A DNA stretch of 13,912 bases, taken from NCBI GenBank assembly GCA_035505655.1, contig DATJQP010000090.1, forward strand, positions 1 to 13,912, given 5' to 3'. The DNA is from JAGVPT01 sp035505655 (GTDB lineage: Bacteria > Bacteroidota > Ignavibacteria > UBA10030 > UBA8401). The notes beneath the pieces are model-generated. The model saw only the letters and a program-made list of their open reading frames with translations. It searched no databases and had not been told where the DNA came from. This document shows positions 1 to 6,828 of the stretch, in pieces (within the stretch, counting starts at the first letter, position 1; each line of letters opens with the position of its first letter). The position numbers were made by a program, and so were the translations under genes.

Positions 1-1
1 C

Positions 2-217
2 ACCGGCTCATGTGAAAACCTCGAAAGGCGGCTGCAGAATCACCGGAGAAAAACAACTCACTTCACCAAAAAGGGGACCAACTGGAGAATCATTTACTCC
101 AGAGAGTTCACCACCCGAGCAGAGGCGATGAAACACGAGTCTTGGTTGAAGACGGGCGCAGGCAGAGAGTGGCTTAAAAACAATATCGCGGGGTGGAGTC
201 CGCCGCAGGCGGAGTAG
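2..217 (+). CDS. GIY-YIG family endonuclease, C-terminal part (5' end outside window)
   Basis: The open frame from base 2 gives 71 residues and a TAG stop. They match the second half of a GIY-YIG domain of the small single-domain (UvrC/URI-like) type: a TGSCENLERRLQNH segment carrying the catalytic arginine, then TKKGTNWRIIYSREF, then the EAMKHESWLK helix with the metal-binding glutamate, then GREWLKNN. The GIY and YIG strands lie upstream of the window. Such proteins are about 80-100 residues and act as DNA-nicking nucleases of mostly unknown cellular role. The last ten codons (WSPPQAE and neighbours) do not look like part of the fold. They are read from the 5' third of the initiator-tRNA-like sequence that begins at 187, and the stop is TAG inside its D-loop. 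The family call is firm; the biological role is unknown. Confidence 0.85.
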   Translation, partial: TGSCENLERRLQNHRRKTTHFTKKGTNWRIIYSREFTTRAEAMKHESWLKTGAGREWLKNNIAGWSPPQAE

Positions 218-267
218 CTCGCCGGGCTCATAACCCGAAGGTTACAGGTTCAGTCCTGTCCCTGCCA
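187..267 (+). tRNA. Initiator tRNA-Met-like gene (CAT anticodon), probably degenerate or interrupted
   Basis: The sequence folds as a cloverleaf like tRNA-fMet. The acceptor arm is CGCGGGG (187-193) against CCCTGCC (260-266), with an unpaired first position as in bacterial initiators. The anticodon stem has three G-C pairs next to loop CTCATAA, with CAT at 229-231. Three things are abnormal. The D-loop (200-216) is about 17 nt instead of about 9 because it contains a perfect hairpin, TCCGCC-GCA-GGCGGA (199-213). The T-loop has 6 nt instead of 7 (249-254). The base of the anticodon stem is a C-A mismatch (222/238). No CCA is encoded. The 5' third doubles as the end of the GIY-YIG reading frame. 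It could be a decayed copy or a remnant made by the nuclease element; a functional tRNA seems less likely. Confidence 0.55.
199..213. repeat. Perfect 6-bp hairpin inside the tRNA D-loop
   Basis: TCCGCC, loop GCA, then GGCGGA forms a perfect inverted repeat. It lies in the D-loop of the tRNA-like sequence and at the 3' end of the GIY-YIG frame. A direct repeat GGAGT (195-199 read as GGAGT, and 211-215) flanks its core, which could be a trace of insertion or slippage. It accounts for the extra length of the D-loop. Confidence 0.7.
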
Positions 268-271
268 TGAA

Positions 272-306
272 AATGAAAATGCCCGGCTTGACCGGGCGTT
301 TTCATT
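272..306. terminator. Rho-independent terminator, bidirectional
   Basis: A long stem pairs ATGAAAATGCCCGG with CCGGGCGTTTTCAT around loop CTTGA (287-291), with one T-G wobble. The GC core is followed by TTTT on the plus strand and, because of AAAA on the other side, also on the minus strand. It can end the tRNA transcript on the plus strand and stop leftward transcription coming from the minus-strand genes at 399-2049. Confidence 0.85.
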
Positions 307-398
307 CTTAGTGAGAGGCTCTTTGCAGCAGCGCCGGATACGCAACCAGAACATCTTCCATATCCGTTCCGACGCAGATCTCGTCCGTCACGCGAGTA

Positions 399-602
399 CT
401 ATCTCGCCATGACAAACGCATTGTTCCCGATTCTGCGCACCTTTCCTAATTCCTTAATGACGTTCGAGATAATGTCCGAATATCTCACGTGGTGAGCCAG
501 ACGAACTGCCACAGCCGCGTCAAAGTAGGTGTCTGCAGACAGCTCCTGGGCCTTTATCCGGCCGTTATGGCTGCGATACGTGACGACGTAAGTGTTTCTC
601 AT
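399..602 (-). CDS. Small hypothetical protein, 67 aa
   Basis: I chose the ATG at 602 because AAAGGTG lies just upstream of it on the minus strand, at good Shine-Dalgarno distance. The frame stays open a further 24 codons upstream, but that part looks like untranslated leader. The protein begins MRNTYVVTYRSHNGRIKAQE and is basic and soluble. It appears to be two short beta strands, then an alpha helix (about residues 27-40), then a second helix, with no cysteine cluster, membrane segment or known motif. I do not recognise the family. It lies downstream of the helicase on the same strand with a 112-base gap, so co-transcription is possible. The gene is supported by start signal and frame only. 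Confidence 0.5.
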   Translation of the reverse strand: MRNTYVVTYRSHNGRIKAQELSADTYFDAAVAVRLAHHVRYSDIISNVIKELGKVRRIGNNAFVMAR

Positions 603-688
603 CTTTTCACCTTTGAAGTTCGGTTTTACGATTGGGTGTGAGGGTCGCAAGAAACAACCCCCACGTGACTTCATAAGAAGGCCGACCT

Positions 689-704
689 GCCCCCGCGAGG
701 GGGC
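689..704. other. GC-rich hairpin between helicase and 67-aa gene
   Basis: GCCCCC and GGGGGC pair perfectly around a GCGA tetraloop, just after the helicase stop codon. There is no clear U-tract on either strand, so it may slow or partly terminate the helicase transcript or protect its 3' end. It is not a textbook terminator. Confidence 0.35.
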
Positions 705-714
705 TGGAATCTGT

Positions 715-2049
715 TCAGCGGGACCTTATGTTCTCCTCCCGTCTTTTTCGGAACGGTTTGTGAAACGAGCTCTTGCCGTCCGCGGCATGGTTTGTCCATC
801 CGCGGCTTCTCTGCGTCTCTTGCGAGGCTCCATGTGACTTTTCATAAGGCCGCCGGTTCTCTCTCATCCCCCCTCCTCTCGCATGCTCATCGGCCTGTGT
901 CGCCGTCGCGGGTCTCTTTGTATCGTCAAACCCGGGATATTTTTTCAGCTGAAACTCTTTCCCGACGAAATATTCAATCTTCCTCAGGTATTCCTGCTCG
1001 CCCCGCGAAACAAACGTCAATGCATCGCCTTTCGACGTCGCCCGCCCCGTGCGTCCGATCCGATGGATATAATCCTCCGCGAACGCCGGCGTGTCGAAGT
1101 TGACCACATGCGTGATCCCCTCCACGTCGATGCCGCGGGCAGCGATGTCGGTTGCAACAAGTACTTTGTAGTCGCCGTGCTTGAACCCTGCAAGCGCCCC
1201 TTGTCGCTGCGCTTGCGTCCGGTCGGAATGAATCGCGACGGACTTAATTCCTCTCCGCTCAATTCGATGTGCGATCTTGTCCGCACCGTGTTTGGTCCTG
1301 GAGAATACGAGGACGCTTTCCATCCGGGTCGACTCGAGAATATGAATGAGGAGATCGACTTTTGATTCCTGGTGGATAGAGTAAAAATGCTGCGTAACGG
1401 TATCGACAGGCTTGCGCTGTTCGCCGACCTCGATGAGCTCCGGATGCTTCTGGACATGAGCCGTGAGCGCGCGGACCTCCTTCGACATCGTCGCCGAAAA
1501 AAGCATCGTTTGCCGATGGGCCGGCACCCTGGAAATGATCTTTTTCACATCCTGGATAAATCCCATGTCGAACATTCTGTCCGCCTCGTCGAGCACGAGC
1601 ACCTCGACGTTCGAAAGGTCGATGGTCTGGCGTCCGAGATGGTCGAGCAGGCGTCCGGGAGTCGCAATGACGATGTCGATGCCGCGGCGGAGGTGCTTCA
1701 TTTGATTTTGAATGTTCACTCCGCCGAACACGGCAAGGCTCTGGAAGCTCATGAAACGTCCGTACGCGGTGATCGAATCCTCGATCTGCTGCGCAAGTTC
1801 CCGCGTCGGAGTGAGTATTAATGCACGGACCCCCTGCTGCTTCGGATGGACGTCGGCGGAGAGACGATTGAGGATCGGCAGGACGAAGGCGGCGGTTTTT
1901 CCGGTTCCGGTCTGCGCGCAGCCGATAACATCCTTCCCCGCGAGCGCTGCCGGAATGGCGCGCGACTGAATCGCGGTCGGCGCGGTGTAACCCGTCGCAA
2001 GAATACCCTGCACTAATCGGTCGTTGAGACCGAGTTTTGAAAACGACAT
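715..2049 (-). CDS. rhlE: DEAD-box ATP-dependent RNA helicase, RhlE type
   Basis: The protein has 444 residues and all helicase motifs in order: Q motif (FSKLGL...AIQSRAIP, 3-33), motif I AQTGTGKT (45-52), Ia PTRELAQQ (81-88), Ib TPGRLLD (130-136), II DEAD (154-157), III SAT (185-187), IV VLVFSRTKHGADK (247-259), V TDIAARGID (300-308) and VI HRIGRTGR (329-336). A short basic, disordered tail (about 380-444) rich in R, K, H and Q follows, as is usual for RhlE proteins. It unwinds short RNA duplexes using ATP and is linked to ribosome assembly and RNA turnover, often in the cold. The ATG at 2049 has AAAGGA upstream at good spacing and begins directly at the Q motif; a GTG 30 codons further up is open but not needed. 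Subfamily assignment (RhlE rather than CsdA/SrmB) rests on overall sequence feel and tail type. Confidence 0.93.
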   Translation of the reverse strand: MSFSKLGLNDRLVQGILATGYTAPTAIQSRAIPAALAGKDVIGCAQTGTGKTAAFVLPILNRLSADVHPKQQGVRALILTPTRELAQQIEDSITAYGRFMSFQSLAVFGGVNIQNQMKHLRRGIDIVIATPGRLLDHLGRQTIDLSNVEVLVLDEADRMFDMGFIQDVKKIISRVPAHRQTMLFSATMSKEVRALTAHVQKHPELIEVGEQRKPVDTVTQHFYSIHQESKVDLLIHILESTRMESVLVFSRTKHGADKIAHRIERRGIKSVAIHSDRTQAQRQGALAGFKHGDYKVLVATDIAARGIDVEGITHVVNFDTPAFAEDYIHRIGRTGRATSKGDALTFVSRGEQEYLRKIEYFVGKEFQLKKYPGFDDTKRPATATQADEHARGGGMRENRRPYEKSHGASQETQRSRGWTNHAADGKSSFHKPFRKRREENIRSR

Positions 2050-2142
2050 AAAAATCCTTTGGTGATAAATGAGGAGACGCGCTGTGTCAAGATGGCAAAT
2101 TGCGGAAGGCGAACCGAGGGAGTGATACAAGGATCCCACACC

Positions 2143-2163
2143 GCAGCAAGTGTCGCTTGCTGC
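2143..2163 (-). promoter_or_regulatory. Perfect 8-bp hairpin upstream of the helicase
   Basis: GCAGCAAG and CTTGCTGC pair perfectly around TGTCG. It lies about 95 bases before the helicase ATG and would be in its 5' untranslated RNA if transcription starts further up. Long structured leaders are known for cold-induced RNA helicase genes, so a regulatory role is possible, but this is inference; neither flank has a U-tract. Confidence 0.35.
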
Positions 2164-2611
2164 AAACCTCAGCTTCTAATCATCGGAGAGCGAGTCTCAA
2201 AATTCCGCTTACAAGGGTATCACACTCGAGGCGGGCAACAGTGCAAGATAGGGATTTAATCGGCAGTATCCTAATGAATAAACATCTATCTTTAACGCCG
2301 TGCGTGCCTGTCGAACGAGGATGGAAGTGGTGTGCCGGAGGCATATCCCCCGGGAATGAGTCTCAGGCGGCTCTCGATCGCTTCAACCATGTTCTGATGA
2401 AATCTGCGTCTTCGCAGTCCCACCGGACGTAAACCCGCCGCATCAAGACGCAAATGCCCGGACATCCGACCATCACATCTCCGTGCGCCGCGGCCTTTCT
2501 CGAAAGCGGGACAACGCGAAGAGCGCAGTCATGACGCGGCCGGATATCCGCGGGGTTTCCCCCAACCCACTTGCAACTCTCCCGGAATTTCCTTAAGTAG
2601 CAATCACTCAT

Positions 2612-2669
2612 GGGGGCTTCGGGACCTCAGTCTTTCATCCCGAAGGATCCGCCCCTTTCCCTAGCCCCC
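2612..2669 (+). promoter_or_regulatory. Nested inverted repeats upstream of the 547-aa gene
   Basis: An inner stem CTTCGGGA (2617-2624) pairs with TCCCGAAG (2638-2645) over a 13-nt loop. An outer stem GGGGGCT (2612-2618) can pair with AGCCCCC (2663-2669). The two stems share bases 2617-2618, so they may stack or compete. The structure ends about 80 bases before the TTG start at 2749 and could be a structured leader or a protein-binding site. I do not recognise it as a known riboswitch. Confidence 0.3.
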
Positions 2670-2748
2670 GGTCGATCACAGAAACGTTGCACCACAAGGA
2701 AACCCGTGCGGAATTGATCTCAGCACCTTTGCGGGAAGGAAGAGTTTC

Positions 2749-4392
2749 TTGCGCACATTTCTGACTGCAGTATTGGCTCTCATGGTCGTGCGGTTCGTCG
2801 CATTTGCTGACGACATCTACCTGAAGTCAGGTTATGTCTTCCGGAACGCGAGAATCGTCGATACCACCGGCAACAAGCTCCGGATCCAGACAGAGAAGGA
2901 CAAATATTCGATCGTCTCCTTCGCGATTATCGACCATATTGTGAGAAAGGAAGTAGCATCCGACGACAAGGCGAGTTTTGAAGTCTATTCCACCGACCTT
3001 GCGAACGCTACTCGGGACGGGGCCCTGCTGTCCGAACTCTCTGGAGCTTCGACTGGGGGGGACTCTTCGCGCTCGAAGCATGCGTCCCCCGACAGCCTCT
3101 ACCTTCAGCGGCACGACGAAGTGCTGGTTCCGCTCGACACCGTCGATAGGATAGAAAGCATCGATGAGGAGCTCAACCTGAAGCTCCGTCTCTTCCCTCA
3201 ATACAGGGGGTTCACGCATGCCTACCTGTTCCAACTTTCCGACACCAGCTTCGCCTTTGAAATCTGGTCGCACGAGTTCGGCAAAACCCTGAAATCCCGG
3301 ACCCTGATGCCGGAGCACGATGTGACACTCCTGCGCGAGCAAATATCGGAATCGATCCATCGCATCGCGCCGTCGGCGGGAATCGACCAGAGCGGCCGTC
3401 CCACCCTCCTCGGAAACGCGTACACGATGTCGCTGGGGCTCTATGGGTGGGGAATACCGTATCTCCTCGGCCTTAACGGATCGGCCGCGATTGGGTCATA
3501 CCTCCTGATCAGCGCCGGAGGCATTCTCGGAGCGCAATCGGCCACCGAGAACCTTGAAGTGAGCGAGGAGACGGCAAACCTCTCCTTCCTCGGCTCCGCG
3601 CTGGGACTGGGACACGGCATCATGGCCTGCGTGATCGCCGATGACGGCAACAGCTCGGCGAAAACGTATGTCGCAACCGTGATGGCGCTCTCGACGGCGG
3701 AAGGGATCGGGGGATATCTTCTTGGAGAGAAGCTTCGTCTTAATTCGGCATCCGTGGAAATGATCGGAACGATGTCCGCGGCGGGTCTCCTCTATGGTTA
3801 CGGCGCTTCGAGACTTGGTGACCTGACACGGCCACGATCGATCGCCACATCAATGCTCATCGGATCGGTGCTTGGCACGGGAACGGGCATCCTCTTGATT
3901 CGGGACACATCGTACACCAACGGGGATGTCGGTGTCTTCCGGGGTGCATGCCTGCTTGGAATCTATGTCCCGCTCTCCATCCTCGGGGCAAGCCATGTCG
4001 CAAATTCAAAAGCCTACATCGCCGCGGCGATGGCTGGCGGAATCATCGGTGGCCTTGAAGGGAACGCACTCGTGAGCGGAAGGGACTTCACGACGGCTGA
4101 AGGGATGTATATCATGTTCGGATCGTTCGGGGGGATGTTGATCGGCGGAGGCATACCGCTGATCGTTAGTGCACCCGGCGAATTGGCCGCGGTCCTGAGT
4201 TCCGTCGGCGGGCTCGTCGGCTACTCGATCATGTACCATCGCTACGAAAGCGGAGCCAGAGAGCGCGCCACAGCGAACTCTCTCTCGATCCAGGTCCATC
4301 CCGAAAACCTTCTCCTTGTCGCCCAGCATCACCTTCCGCCCACCATGAATCAGTACGCGTTTCCCTTCATGAGCCTCTCCTATCGATTCTGA
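2749..4392 (+). CDS. Exported glycine-rich membrane protein of unknown function, 547 aa
   Basis: The gene starts at TTG (2749), with AAGGA eight bases before it. Residues 1-20 form a hydrophobic signal sequence ending VAFA-DD. Residues 21-65 (DDIYLKSGYVFRNARIVDTT onward) and 115-140 (SLYLQRHDEVLVPLDTVDRI) look like two copies of a small beta-strand module seen in exported proteins of Bacteroidota-like bacteria. Residues about 222-495 alternate hydrophobic segments rich in Gly and Ala (AAGLLYGYG, GSVLGTGTG, AMAGGIIGGLEGN, GSFGGMLIGGG, SVGGLVGY), resembling glycine-zipper helices, some probably membrane-spanning. The C-terminus FMSLSYRF ends in an aromatic residue like outer-membrane beta-barrel proteins. 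I do not recognise the family. It stands alone between a structured leader and a convergent terminator. Location in the envelope is well supported; inner versus outer membrane is not. Confidence 0.75.
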   Translation: MRTFLTAVLALMVVRFVAFADDIYLKSGYVFRNARIVDTTGNKLRIQTEKDKYSIVSFAIIDHIVRKEVASDDKASFEVYSTDLANATRDGALLSELSGASTGGDSSRSKHASPDSLYLQRHDEVLVPLDTVDRIESIDEELNLKLRLFPQYRGFTHAYLFQLSDTSFAFEIWSHEFGKTLKSRTLMPEHDVTLLREQISESIHRIAPSAGIDQSGRPTLLGNAYTMSLGLYGWGIPYLLGLNGSAAIGSYLLISAGGILGAQSATENLEVSEETANLSFLGSALGLGHGIMACVIADDGNSSAKTYVATVMALSTAEGIGGYLLGEKLRLNSASVEMIGTMSAAGLLYGYGASRLGDLTRPRSIATSMLIGSVLGTGTGILLIRDTSYTNGDVGVFRGACLLGIYVPLSILGASHVANSKAYIAAAMAGGIIGGLEGNALVSGRDFTTAEGMYIMFGSFGGMLIGGGIPLIVSAPGELAAVLSSVGGLVGYSIMYHRYESGARERATANSLSIQVHPENLLLVAQHHLPPTMNQYAFPFMSLSYRF

Positions 4393-4506
4393 TGTCGCTT
4401 CAAAAAAGTGGAATCGTGCACTGATCCGGCAAGAGTGTAGTTTGGAGCGGCACTGGCTCAGGAGTCCAGGACATCCCTCCGCACGCCTTCGCCAGGTGCG
4501 GAAATG

Positions 4507-4531
4507 AAAAAGCCCCGTCTCAAGGCGGGGC
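4507..4531 (-). terminator. Rho-independent terminator of the cation-efflux gene
   Basis: On the minus strand a stem GCCCCGCC/GGCGGGGC-like pairing (4512-4519 with 4524-4531, one wobble, loop TCAA) is followed directly by TTTTT. It lies about 45 bases past the stop of the leftward CDF gene. From the other side only a short TTT follows, so for the rightward 547-aa gene it would be weaker. It separates the two convergent genes. Confidence 0.85.
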
Positions 4532-4576
4532 GTTTCGTGCGGCTTTTCCCTCTCGCAGGTCTCCCCTGCCTCTTGT

Positions 4577-5476
4577 TCACCCCACGTGATGCACATCGAC
4601 GATCGTCCCCTGCTCGGCGCACACTTTGCTTTCGAGCTGAATCGTCGGATGATTAATTCCAAACCTTTCCGAAAGCTCATGCTCAATTTGCATGCTGATC
4701 CTGTTTCCCGTGCTGATCATCTGGTCCGGCACCACCACATGAGCGCTCAACGCCCTGACTGTCGACGAGAGTCCCCAGATGTGGAGATGATGAACATTCT
4801 CGACGCCGGGGAATGATTGAATGAACGAAGCCACTTCGCGCAGGTCGATTCCCCTCGGCGTCCCTTCAGTGAGAAGATGCACCGTCTCCGCTACGATAGA
4901 CCAGGCGCTTCTGATGATGAATAGACCTATCGCGATGGAAATGAGCGGATCGAGGATACGCCAGTTCTTCCAGGCGATGAAGACCGCGACGACGACAACG
5001 CCAAGAGATTCGAAGGCATCGCTAAGGAGATGGAGGTACGCGCTCTTCATGTTCAGGTCGTGGTGCGATTCCCCCTTGAGGAGGAGCGTGGCGGCAGTGT
5101 TCACCGCGAACCCGACAATGCCGACAATGAGCATCCACCCGCCGGCGACTTCCACCGGGGCAAGGAACCGCTGAATCCCCTCGTAGATGACGAAGAGCCC
5201 AACAAGAACGAGGGTCATCGCGTTGATGAACGCCACGAAGATTTCGACCCGGACGTACCCATACGACTTCTCGGAGTTCGATTTCCACAAGACGATCCGC
5301 GAAGCGGCATAGCTCAGGATCAGCGCAAAGAAATCGCTCAGGTTGTGGAGCGAATCGGAGATGAGCGCGAGGCTGTTCGTCAGGATACCGCCGACGAACT
5401 CTACGAGGAAAATCGCACCATTGAGGAAGACAGCGAGGATGAGATTTCGTGCGGAGGACGGCTTATGCTCGTGCAT
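4577..5476 (-). CDS. Cation diffusion facilitator (CzcD/ZitB-type zinc efflux transporter)
   Basis: The protein has 299 residues, the normal CDF size, and exports divalent metal, usually Zn, from the cytoplasm in exchange for protons as a dimer. Six membrane segments can be seen. The metal site is the HxxxD pair: H44-NLS-D48 in helix 2 (SLHNLSDFF) and H149-LLS-D153 in helix 5 (HLLSDAFESLG), the pattern of Zn-selective CzcD/ZitB members. The YGYVRVEIF segment after helix 2 is typical. The cytoplasmic C-terminal domain (about 208-299) carries VENVHHLHIWGL, the metal-sensing part. The N-terminus MHEHK fits the family, but this ATG has no good ribosome site; see the finding about a possible upstream extension. 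It is followed by its own terminator and appears monocistronic. Confidence 0.93.
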   Translation of the reverse strand: MHEHKPSSARNLILAVFLNGAIFLVEFVGGILTNSLALISDSLHNLSDFFALILSYAASRIVLWKSNSEKSYGYVRVEIFVAFINAMTLVLVGLFVIYEGIQRFLAPVEVAGGWMLIVGIVGFAVNTAATLLLKGESHHDLNMKSAYLHLLSDAFESLGVVVVAVFIAWKNWRILDPLISIAIGLFIIRSAWSIVAETVHLLTEGTPRGIDLREVASFIQSFPGVENVHHLHIWGLSSTVRALSAHVVVPDQMISTGNRISMQIEHELSERFGINHPTIQLESKVCAEQGTIVDVHHVG

Positions 5477-5654
5477 GGCGTTCAGGTTTGTGACTTCAAG
5501 GTACTTATCCGAAAACCATTTGGCAAGCGCGGGAACATCATCGGGCGGAACCGAAGCAGGATCGCTATTTCATTGCCCCCTTCGATTAATTCGGGGAATG
5601 CCTTCACCCTATCGAGAGCATCCGGTCTCGCTACAACTGATATCTTGTGGCGAA
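5477..5654. other. Intergenic stretch upstream of the CDF gene, possibly holding a lost N-terminal part
   Basis: The minus strand has a good ribosome site AAGGGGG two bases before ATG-AAA-TAG (5564-5572 region). In the next frame, open into the CDF gene, follow codons reading DPASVPPDDVPALAKWFSDK and then YLEVTNLNA before the annotated ATG. That reads like protein, but a stop separates it from any start codon. It may be a frameshift, a remnant of another gene, or chance. Confidence 0.3.
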
Positions 5655-6197
5655 TCAGAAATTGAACCGAACGAGGACCATGTGGGAAAGCTTGATCGTA
5701 TCGATGGAGGTGAAGGGGAGCGATCTGGAGGGCTCAAGGATTTCCTCGATCCTGAGGCGATGCTCAATCGGGGGGCCGATCTCTTCGGCCGTGTAGGGCC
5801 ATTCGAGGACGGCTACGCGTTTTCTTGCGCAACGGGCACATTCCGAAAGGGCCTTCATCCGATCATCCGATTCGTGGAGAACGTGCCCAAGGAAAACGAG
5901 GTCGAACGATTTGTCCTCGAACGGAAGATCCTCGACAACCCCGGAGAGGAATTTTCCTTCCGGCATCAGCGCAATTGCTCTATTGAGTAGCTGGGGATTC
6001 GGGTCGATCCCCGAAATTCCCGCTCCTCTCGCGGCAAACGCCTCCGCAAAGATCCCGGTCCCGGTCCCCACATCGAGCACATTTGCCGGCTCAATCCCCT
6101 TCATCGAAAGGTTCACGACCCTGTCGACTTCCAGCAACGCGAGCCGCTCGGGTCTGCGGAGCCGATCGGCGTCACCCGCATATCGGTAATCATGCAT
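5655..6197 (-). CDS. Class I SAM-dependent methyltransferase, 180 aa
   Basis: A Rossmann-fold methyltransferase with motif I VLDVGTGTG (40-48), the acidic residue of motif II in GIDPN (D65), the VEDLPF segment (88-93) that contacts adenine, and FDLVFLGHVLHESDD (98-112) for motif IV. The sequence is closest in style to the UbiE/Methyltransf_11 group. It is short (180 residues) and starts MHDYRYAGDADRLRRPERL, a lead I associate with small methyltransferases of anaerobes found next to sulfur and metal genes. The substrate is unknown. It is the last gene of a leftward three-gene operon, 15 bases after the second small membrane protein. Methylation of a metalloid or thiol would suit the neighbourhood, but nothing in the sequence proves it. 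Confidence 0.88.
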   Translation of the reverse strand: MHDYRYAGDADRLRRPERLALLEVDRVVNLSMKGIEPANVLDVGTGTGIFAEAFAARGAGISGIDPNPQLLNRAIALMPEGKFLSGVVEDLPFEDKSFDLVFLGHVLHESDDRMKALSECARCARKRVAVLEWPYTAEEIGPPIEHRLRIEEILEPSRSLPFTSIDTIKLSHMVLVRFNF

Positions 6198-6212
6198 CGT
6201 TTTTTACCGCAC

Positions 6213-6476
6213 TCATTGCGACTCTTTGGAGGTATGCTTCAAGCGCAGCCGATTGAGGATGTGCCGCGCCGAAAGAATGAGGGGACATCTTCTGCCAAAG
6301 TCTGTCACGCCGAGAAAAATGGATAGAATAGACACGGTCAGAAGCAAATATCCACCGCCTATTCCAAGAACAAACATAAGGATACCGCCGGTTCCTAGCA
6401 GTTTCAGAGCCGTGATGAAGAGAATCCTTCCGTCGGTTTCGGCGATTCTGAAGGGAGATCGGCCGATGTCAGGCAT
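6213..6476 (-). CDS. Small two-helix membrane protein, DUF2892-like
   Basis: This 87-residue protein has two adjacent hydrophobic helices (about 18-38 and 40-58) joined by GIGGGY, then FGRRCPL (60-66) and a basic tail. That layout, with a CPL motif after the second helix, is that of the DUF2892/YgaP-type membrane unit, though more divergent than its upstream neighbour. In YgaP the same unit anchors a rhodanese domain in the inner membrane. Its ATG overlaps the end of the previous gene by 8 bases, so translational coupling is likely. The tail HILNRLRLKHTSKESQ would be cytoplasmic by the positive-inside rule. Function unknown. Confidence 0.7.
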   Translation of the reverse strand: MPDIGRSPFRIAETDGRILFITALKLLGTGGILMFVLGIGGGYLLLTVSILSIFLGVTDFGRRCPLILSARHILNRLRLKHTSKESQ

Positions 6477-6678
6477 CCTTTTTCTTCAGCGTCGACAGCT
6501 TCAAAGGAACGTAAAGCGGGCAGAATGCGAGGAGCGCGGTAATCAAAAACACTGCCGCGATGACGCCGAGGATAATCCCAAGCGTCCCCTCAATCTGCCC
6601 GGTCAGTGCGAGAGTTCCCAATACGACGGCGGCAAGAATCCGTATCGCGCGGTCGGTGTTGCCCATGTTCTTTTTCAT
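6469..6678 (-). CDS. DUF2892 (YgaP-like transmembrane domain) protein, 69 aa
   Basis: I chose the ATG at 6678 because AAGGAAG precedes it by about six bases; the frame continues upstream but without a start signal. The protein MKKNMGNTDRAIRILAAVVL onward has the amphipathic N-terminal NTDRAIRI element, two membrane helices (about 11-26 and 32-52) and the FCPLY signature at 52-56, all typical of DUF2892 proteins. Family members occur fused to or beside rhodaneses and sulfur-transfer proteins and may act as membrane anchors or sulfur-relay partners. It heads a leftward operon with a second such protein and a methyltransferase, and diverges from the thioredoxin-CoADR-rhodanese operon. Confidence 0.85.
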   Translation of the reverse strand: MKKNMGNTDRAIRILAAVVLGTLALTGQIEGTLGIILGVIAAVFLITALLAFCPLYVPLKLSTLKKKDA

Positions 6679-6828
6679 TCTATCTTCCTTGTGTATAGTG
6701 GATGTGGTGTAGATAGGATGCAGTGTCCCGCACATCGATTCGTCGGGCACGCGACTTTGTTGCCGAACCCTTTTCCAATATCCCGCATCATATCAGCAAT
6801 CAAGTATTGATCAATCTGGAGGAATGTC
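6679..6828. promoter_or_regulatory. Divergent intergenic region with a 10-bp palindrome (6806-6815)
   Basis: The 150 bases between the leftward DUF2892 operon and the rightward thioredoxin operon must carry both promoters. ATTGATCAAT (6806-6815) is a perfect palindrome directly in front of the thioredoxin ribosome site GGAGGA (6818-6823). An overlapping repeat ATCAA-GTA-TTGAT (6799-6811) shares its right half. Such a site could be an operator for a dimeric repressor; I cannot name which. On the minus strand TATACA about 20 bases before the DUF2892 ATG may be a -10 box, without a good -35 box. Confidence 0.35.

Larger units (their letters stand above)
2050..2748. other. About 700 bases without a convincing gene, between divergent helicase and membrane-protein genes
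   Basis: Several short frames occur here on both strands, but none has a ribosome site plus plausible protein character. The longest on the minus strand (2363-2611) reads like shuffled sequence rich in R, C, H and W. The stretch holds two inverted-repeat structures, listed separately at 2143-2163 and 2612-2669. It should contain the promoters for the helicase (leftward) and the 547-aa protein (rightward), but I cannot place either with confidence. Confidence 0.5.

Noticed and set aside
715..2139. Longer helicase start at GTG 2139
   Set aside because: The 30 extra residues do not resemble the family, and the ATG at 2049 has a good ribosome site and begins at the Q motif.
2363..2611. 82-codon minus-strand frame in the intergenic gap
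   Set aside because: No ribosome site, odd composition (many R, C, W, H) and no recognisable fold; cannot be supported.
4006..4686. 226-codon minus-strand frame across the ends of the 547-aa and CDF genes
   Set aside because: It runs through a terminator hairpin and overlaps two better-supported genes; its composition is shadow-like.
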